NCBI GenBank assembly: GCA_947500545.1
Contig: CANMSO010000006.1
Location: 310,001-374,000 of the forward strand
DNA length: 64,000 nucleotides
Origin: an uncultured Aquimarina sp.
GTDB lineage: Bacteria > Bacteroidota > Bacteroidia > Flavobacteriales > Flavobacteriaceae
Reading direction: 5' to 3'
Both the position numbers and the translations under genes were made by a program. Of this stretch, positions 61,669-64,000 are shown in pieces. The notes beneath the pieces were generated by a model that ran no database searches, had not been told where the DNA came from, and saw only the letters and a list, made by a program, of their open reading frames with translations. Position 1 is the stretch's first letter. Each line of letters opens with the position of its first letter.

Positions 61669-63087
61669 ATGAAAAGATTTTTGAGTTTATTGGCAGTTGC
61701 CATTCTGGCAGGAGTATTAACCCTAGGGACCTACAAATTATTTTTGGAACCAGAAAACATTGTAATTAACGAGGATCGAACAAAGTCAAGTCTAATCCCA
61801 GCAAATTATATGGTATCAAACACCAACACTAACCTAACAAATGCGGGAATTGATTTTACTGTGGCTGCTGAAAAAACAGTAAACGCCGTGGTACATGTTA
61901 AACAATATGGCGTGACAAAATCTCCAAGAAATTTGATGGAATTCTTCAGAAATGGTGGGTCCGAAGAAAGAAGAATTCAGGGCGCAGGATCCGGAGTTAT
62001 TATAACTGAAGATGGGTATATTGTTACAAACAATCATGTTATAGATGGAGCAACTGATCTGGAAGTAACACTAAACAATAACAAATCTTATAAGGCAAAA
62101 GTTGTAGGCACAGCGCCGCAATCGGATATTGCCTTGATTAAGATTGAAACAGACGAAAGACTCTCCTATATACCTTTTGGAGATTCTAATGCTGCAAAAA
62201 TTGGAGAATGGGTTCTTGCAGTAGGTAATCCATTCAACCTTACTTCTACCGTAACCGCAGGTATCATAAGTGCAAAATCAAGAGATCTTAATATATATGA
62301 TGATAAAGCACAATCTTTTATACAAACTGATGCCGCTATTAATCCGGGCAACAGTGGAGGTGCTTTAGTAAATACCAGAGGTGAATTAATAGGCATAAAC
62401 ACAGCGATTACATCTCAAACCGGAAGTTACGTTGGATATGCCTTTGCAGTCCCTTCAAATAATGCCAAAAAAATCATAGATGATATCATTGAATTTGGAG
62501 ATGTGCAACGAGGAATATTAGGGATAAGAGGCGGCACAATTAACCCAAGAGCAATGGAAGAATATTCAATTTCTGTTTCACAAGGAGTTTTTGTTGCTTC
62601 AGTAGCCGAAGATAGTGGTGCAAAAAAAGCTGGACTTCTCAAAGGAGATGTGATACGAGAAATTGATGGTTTACAGATACGTAAATTTGCTGATTTAACG
62701 GGTTATGTAAACAGCAAGAGACCTAAAGATGTAATTAATGTTAAAGTTTTGAGGAGAAATAAAGAACTAGTTTTACCTGTGGTACTATCTAAATATGAGA
62801 TCCAGAACTATAATATTACAGATGTTGGTGTTGAAGTAGTTAACCCTCCAGAAGGTTATCTTAAGAAATTCAACCTTGATCATGGGGTTGTAATAAGCAA
62901 AGCGCTTAGTGCAAGAATGAAAAGATATAATCTAGAAGGACTTATAATAAGCGAAATTGATGGTAAAAAGGTAAAAAATGTGTTAGATGTGAAAGAAATT
63001 ATTGAAAGTAAATATTCTGAAGATGATATCACAATAAGCCTTATTGACCGAAACGGAGAGAAAAAAGAATTTGTTTTTCAGAATTAA
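61669..63087 (+). CDS. degP: DegP/HtrA-type serine protease
   Basis: 472 residues, exported (RFLSLLAVAILAGVLTLGTY). Trypsin-like domain with the triad H123 (TNNHVIDGA), D153 (SDIALIKI) and S229 (PGNSGGALVN). Two PDZ domains follow (about 290-380 with GVFVASVAEDSGAKKAGLLKGDVIREIDG, and about 390-472). A periplasmic quality-control protease. A terminator follows the stop. Confidence 0.95.
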   Translation: MKRFLSLLAVAILAGVLTLGTYKLFLEPENIVINEDRTKSSLIPANYMVSNTNTNLTNAGIDFTVAAEKTVNAVVHVKQYGVTKSPRNLMEFFRNGGSEERRIQGAGSGVIITEDGYIVTNNHVIDGATDLEVTLNNNKSYKAKVVGTAPQSDIALIKIETDERLSYIPFGDSNAAKIGEWVLAVGNPFNLTSTVTAGIISAKSRDLNIYDDKAQSFIQTDAAINPGNSGGALVNTRGELIGINTAITSQTGSYVGYAFAVPSNNAKKIIDDIIEFGDVQRGILGIRGGTINPRAMEEYSISVSQGVFVASVAEDSGAKKAGLLKGDVIREIDGLQIRKFADLTGYVNSKRPKDVINVKVLRRNKELVLPVVLSKYEIQNYNITDVGVEVVNPPEGYLKKFNLDHGVVISKALSARMKRYNLEGLIISEIDGKKVKNVLDVKEIIESKYSEDDITISLIDRNGEKKEFVFQN

Positions 63088-63111
63088 GCAAAAAACCATA
63101 TATAATCATAC

Positions 63112-63147
63112 ATCCCATTGCTTTCTTAAAGCAATGGGATTTTTTTA
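63112..63147 (+). terminator. Intrinsic terminator of degP
   Basis: Stem ATCCCATTGCTT (63112-63123) and AAGCAATGGGAT (63129-63140), loop TCTTA, followed by a run of T. Confidence 0.87.
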
Positions 63148-63181
63148 TTAAAAAAGACTTTACGAAAACGTTTGAAATATA

Positions 63182-63189
63182 TACTTTTG
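63182..63189 (+). promoter_or_regulatory. -7-like element before the GAPDH gene
   Basis: TACTTTTG matches the TAnnTTTG box and lies 36 bp before the ATG at 63226; no -33 TTG at proper distance is seen. Confidence 0.4.
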
Positions 63190-63225
63190 CACGAAATTTC
63201 AAGACTATAACAAAACACAACTATT

Positions 63226-64000
63226 ATGAGCTCTAACGAAGTTTATGAAAAAGAATTAGCATTTCAGGCAGATAGACGCCGAGCAACAGTAGCATTTATA
63301 AAAACCGTAAGTGACTTATGGTATGACAATTCTATTGAGTTAGTGCTTTTCCGGAATCAATTAATTGACAAAAATGTAAGTGAGATCATTAATCTACACG
63401 AATATGCCGGAGAATTTGTGCAAAAGCCAATCTCAATTTTTGATTCTGCAGAAATTGCTCAAGCTATTAAATTGATGGACCTACCTCCTGCAAAGTTAGA
63501 TATAGGAAAATTAACTTATGAGTATCACCTGGCTAGCGATGAATATAGCACTATAAATAGTTTTGTTCAAAATAAACTAAAAGACGCAAAGAAGTTTAAG
63601 CCAATTTCTCCAAAAAATGTCGTGTTATATGGTTTTGGACGAATTGGTCGTCTAGTAGCCAGAGAGCTCATGACAATTACAGGAAAAGGAAGTCAACTAA
63701 GGCTTAGAGCAATTGTAACAAGAGGAGCTGTTACCGAAGAAGTTCTGGAAAAAAGAGCTTCTTTATTAAGAAATGATTCTGTACATGGAGATTTTGCGGG
63801 TACAGTCGAAACAGATGTAGCTAACAGTGCTCTTATCATAAATGGCACAACAGTAAAAATTATTACTGCTAATAATCCAGAAGAAATAGATTATTCTGCT
63901 TATGGAATTAATAATGCATTGGTGATCGATAATACGGGTGCTTTTAGAGACAAAGAAGCACTAAGCAGACATTTGGCTGCAAAAGGAATTGATAAGGTAT
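63226..64000 (+). CDS. Glyceraldehyde-3-phosphate dehydrogenase, long form, partial
   Basis: 258 codons up to the right edge; the C-terminus is missing. The NAD-binding domain starts late: YGFGRIGRLVARELM at about residue 130. Before it lies a 125-residue helical extension (KELAFQADRRRATVAFIKTVSDLW and on) not found in usual GAPDH. Then RNDSVHGDFAGTVE and INGTTVKIITANNPEEIDY are GAPDH-specific. Such a long GAPDH, about 480 residues, is known in Bacteroidota and other phyla. The catalytic Cys is outside the window, so activity cannot be judged. Confidence 0.9.
   Translation, partial: MSSNEVYEKELAFQADRRRATVAFIKTVSDLWYDNSIELVLFRNQLIDKNVSEIINLHEYAGEFVQKPISIFDSAEIAQAIKLMDLPPAKLDIGKLTYEYHLASDEYSTINSFVQNKLKDAKKFKPISPKNVVLYGFGRIGRLVARELMTITGKGSQLRLRAIVTRGAVTEEVLEKRASLLRNDSVHGDFAGTVETDVANSALIINGTTVKIITANNPEEIDYSAYGINNALVIDNTGAFRDKEALSRHLAAKGIDKV

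Noticed and set aside
1..64000. CRISPR arrays, tRNA or rRNA genes, insertion sequences, prophage
   Set aside because: No regular spaced repeats, no cloverleaf or rRNA-like stretches, no transposase or integrase motifs were seen on either strand.

Overview
The window looks like chromosomal DNA of a marine-type member of the Bacteroidota, most likely family Flavobacteriaceae (an Aquimarina-like genome would fit, but genus is inference). The reasons are an AT-rich composition, little use of Shine-Dalgarno sites, several promoters of the flavobacterial TTG-N18-22-TAnnTTTG form, and marker families typical of the group: DUF4835, DUF6913, an Rpb6/omega-like protein beside coaBC, DUF3857 proteins, a YtxJ-like thioredoxin-fold protein and a YbbR protein next to coaE. 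Most of the window is housekeeping core. I see no tRNA, rRNA, CRISPR array, insertion sequence or prophage.

Layout. 1-1483 is the N-terminal 494 codons of a minus-strand DUF4157 (extracellular contractile injection system core) protein that runs off the left edge; its visible C-terminal part resembles the catalytic region of Bacillus-type Tgl transglutaminases. 1649-3365 holds an NTF2-like secreted protein, lspA and an AhpD-like gene. glyA and fahA diverge from a 519-bp gap. Then come a TPR-like lipoprotein, ytxJ, clpB and an unknown secreted protein. 11932-13118 is a small regulon: a TetR repressor and a thioesterase, each preceded by the same palindromic operator. 13175-15758 has small envelope proteins, a histidine phosphatase and smpB. 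15791-19285 is a two-gene copper-oxidase operon (multicopper oxidase plus a polyphenol-oxidase-like tyrosinase).

19501-30310 carries pcm, a TlpA-like thiol protein, a Gfo/Idh/MocA oxidoreductase, a 3-hydroxyacyl-CoA dehydrogenase, DUF1015, a PLP homeostasis protein, an exonuclease/GIY-YIG fusion, a DUF3857 protein, a voltage-gated potassium-channel homologue with a zinc-ribbon tail, and miaA. 30360-36303 (minus) carries a two-component system, coaE, a YbbR protein, a glycosyltransferase and fabI. 36388-41451 is the conserved block bamD-rpoZ-coaBC-DUF4835-recN. 41683-44005 has a KirBac-type channel, dapA and DUF6913. 44122-47117 is an array of four divergent YhhN/TMEM86-like membrane proteins, followed by ligA, a LOG-family gene, prmC and a GNAT.

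51208-54805 (plus) holds an LEA-like lipoprotein, ribD, a HAD hydrolase, an EamA transporter and a YigZ protein, several with forced TTG starts. dnaA follows with a phosphatase and an RsmI-like methyltransferase; then a lysozyme-like lytic protein, mltG, a GNAT and dapF (minus); a DegP-type protease; and the start of a long-form GAPDH cut by the right edge. The best candidates for something little described are the injection-system protein with a Tgl-like domain, the copper-oxidase pair, the YhhN-like array and the TetR-thioesterase operator pair.
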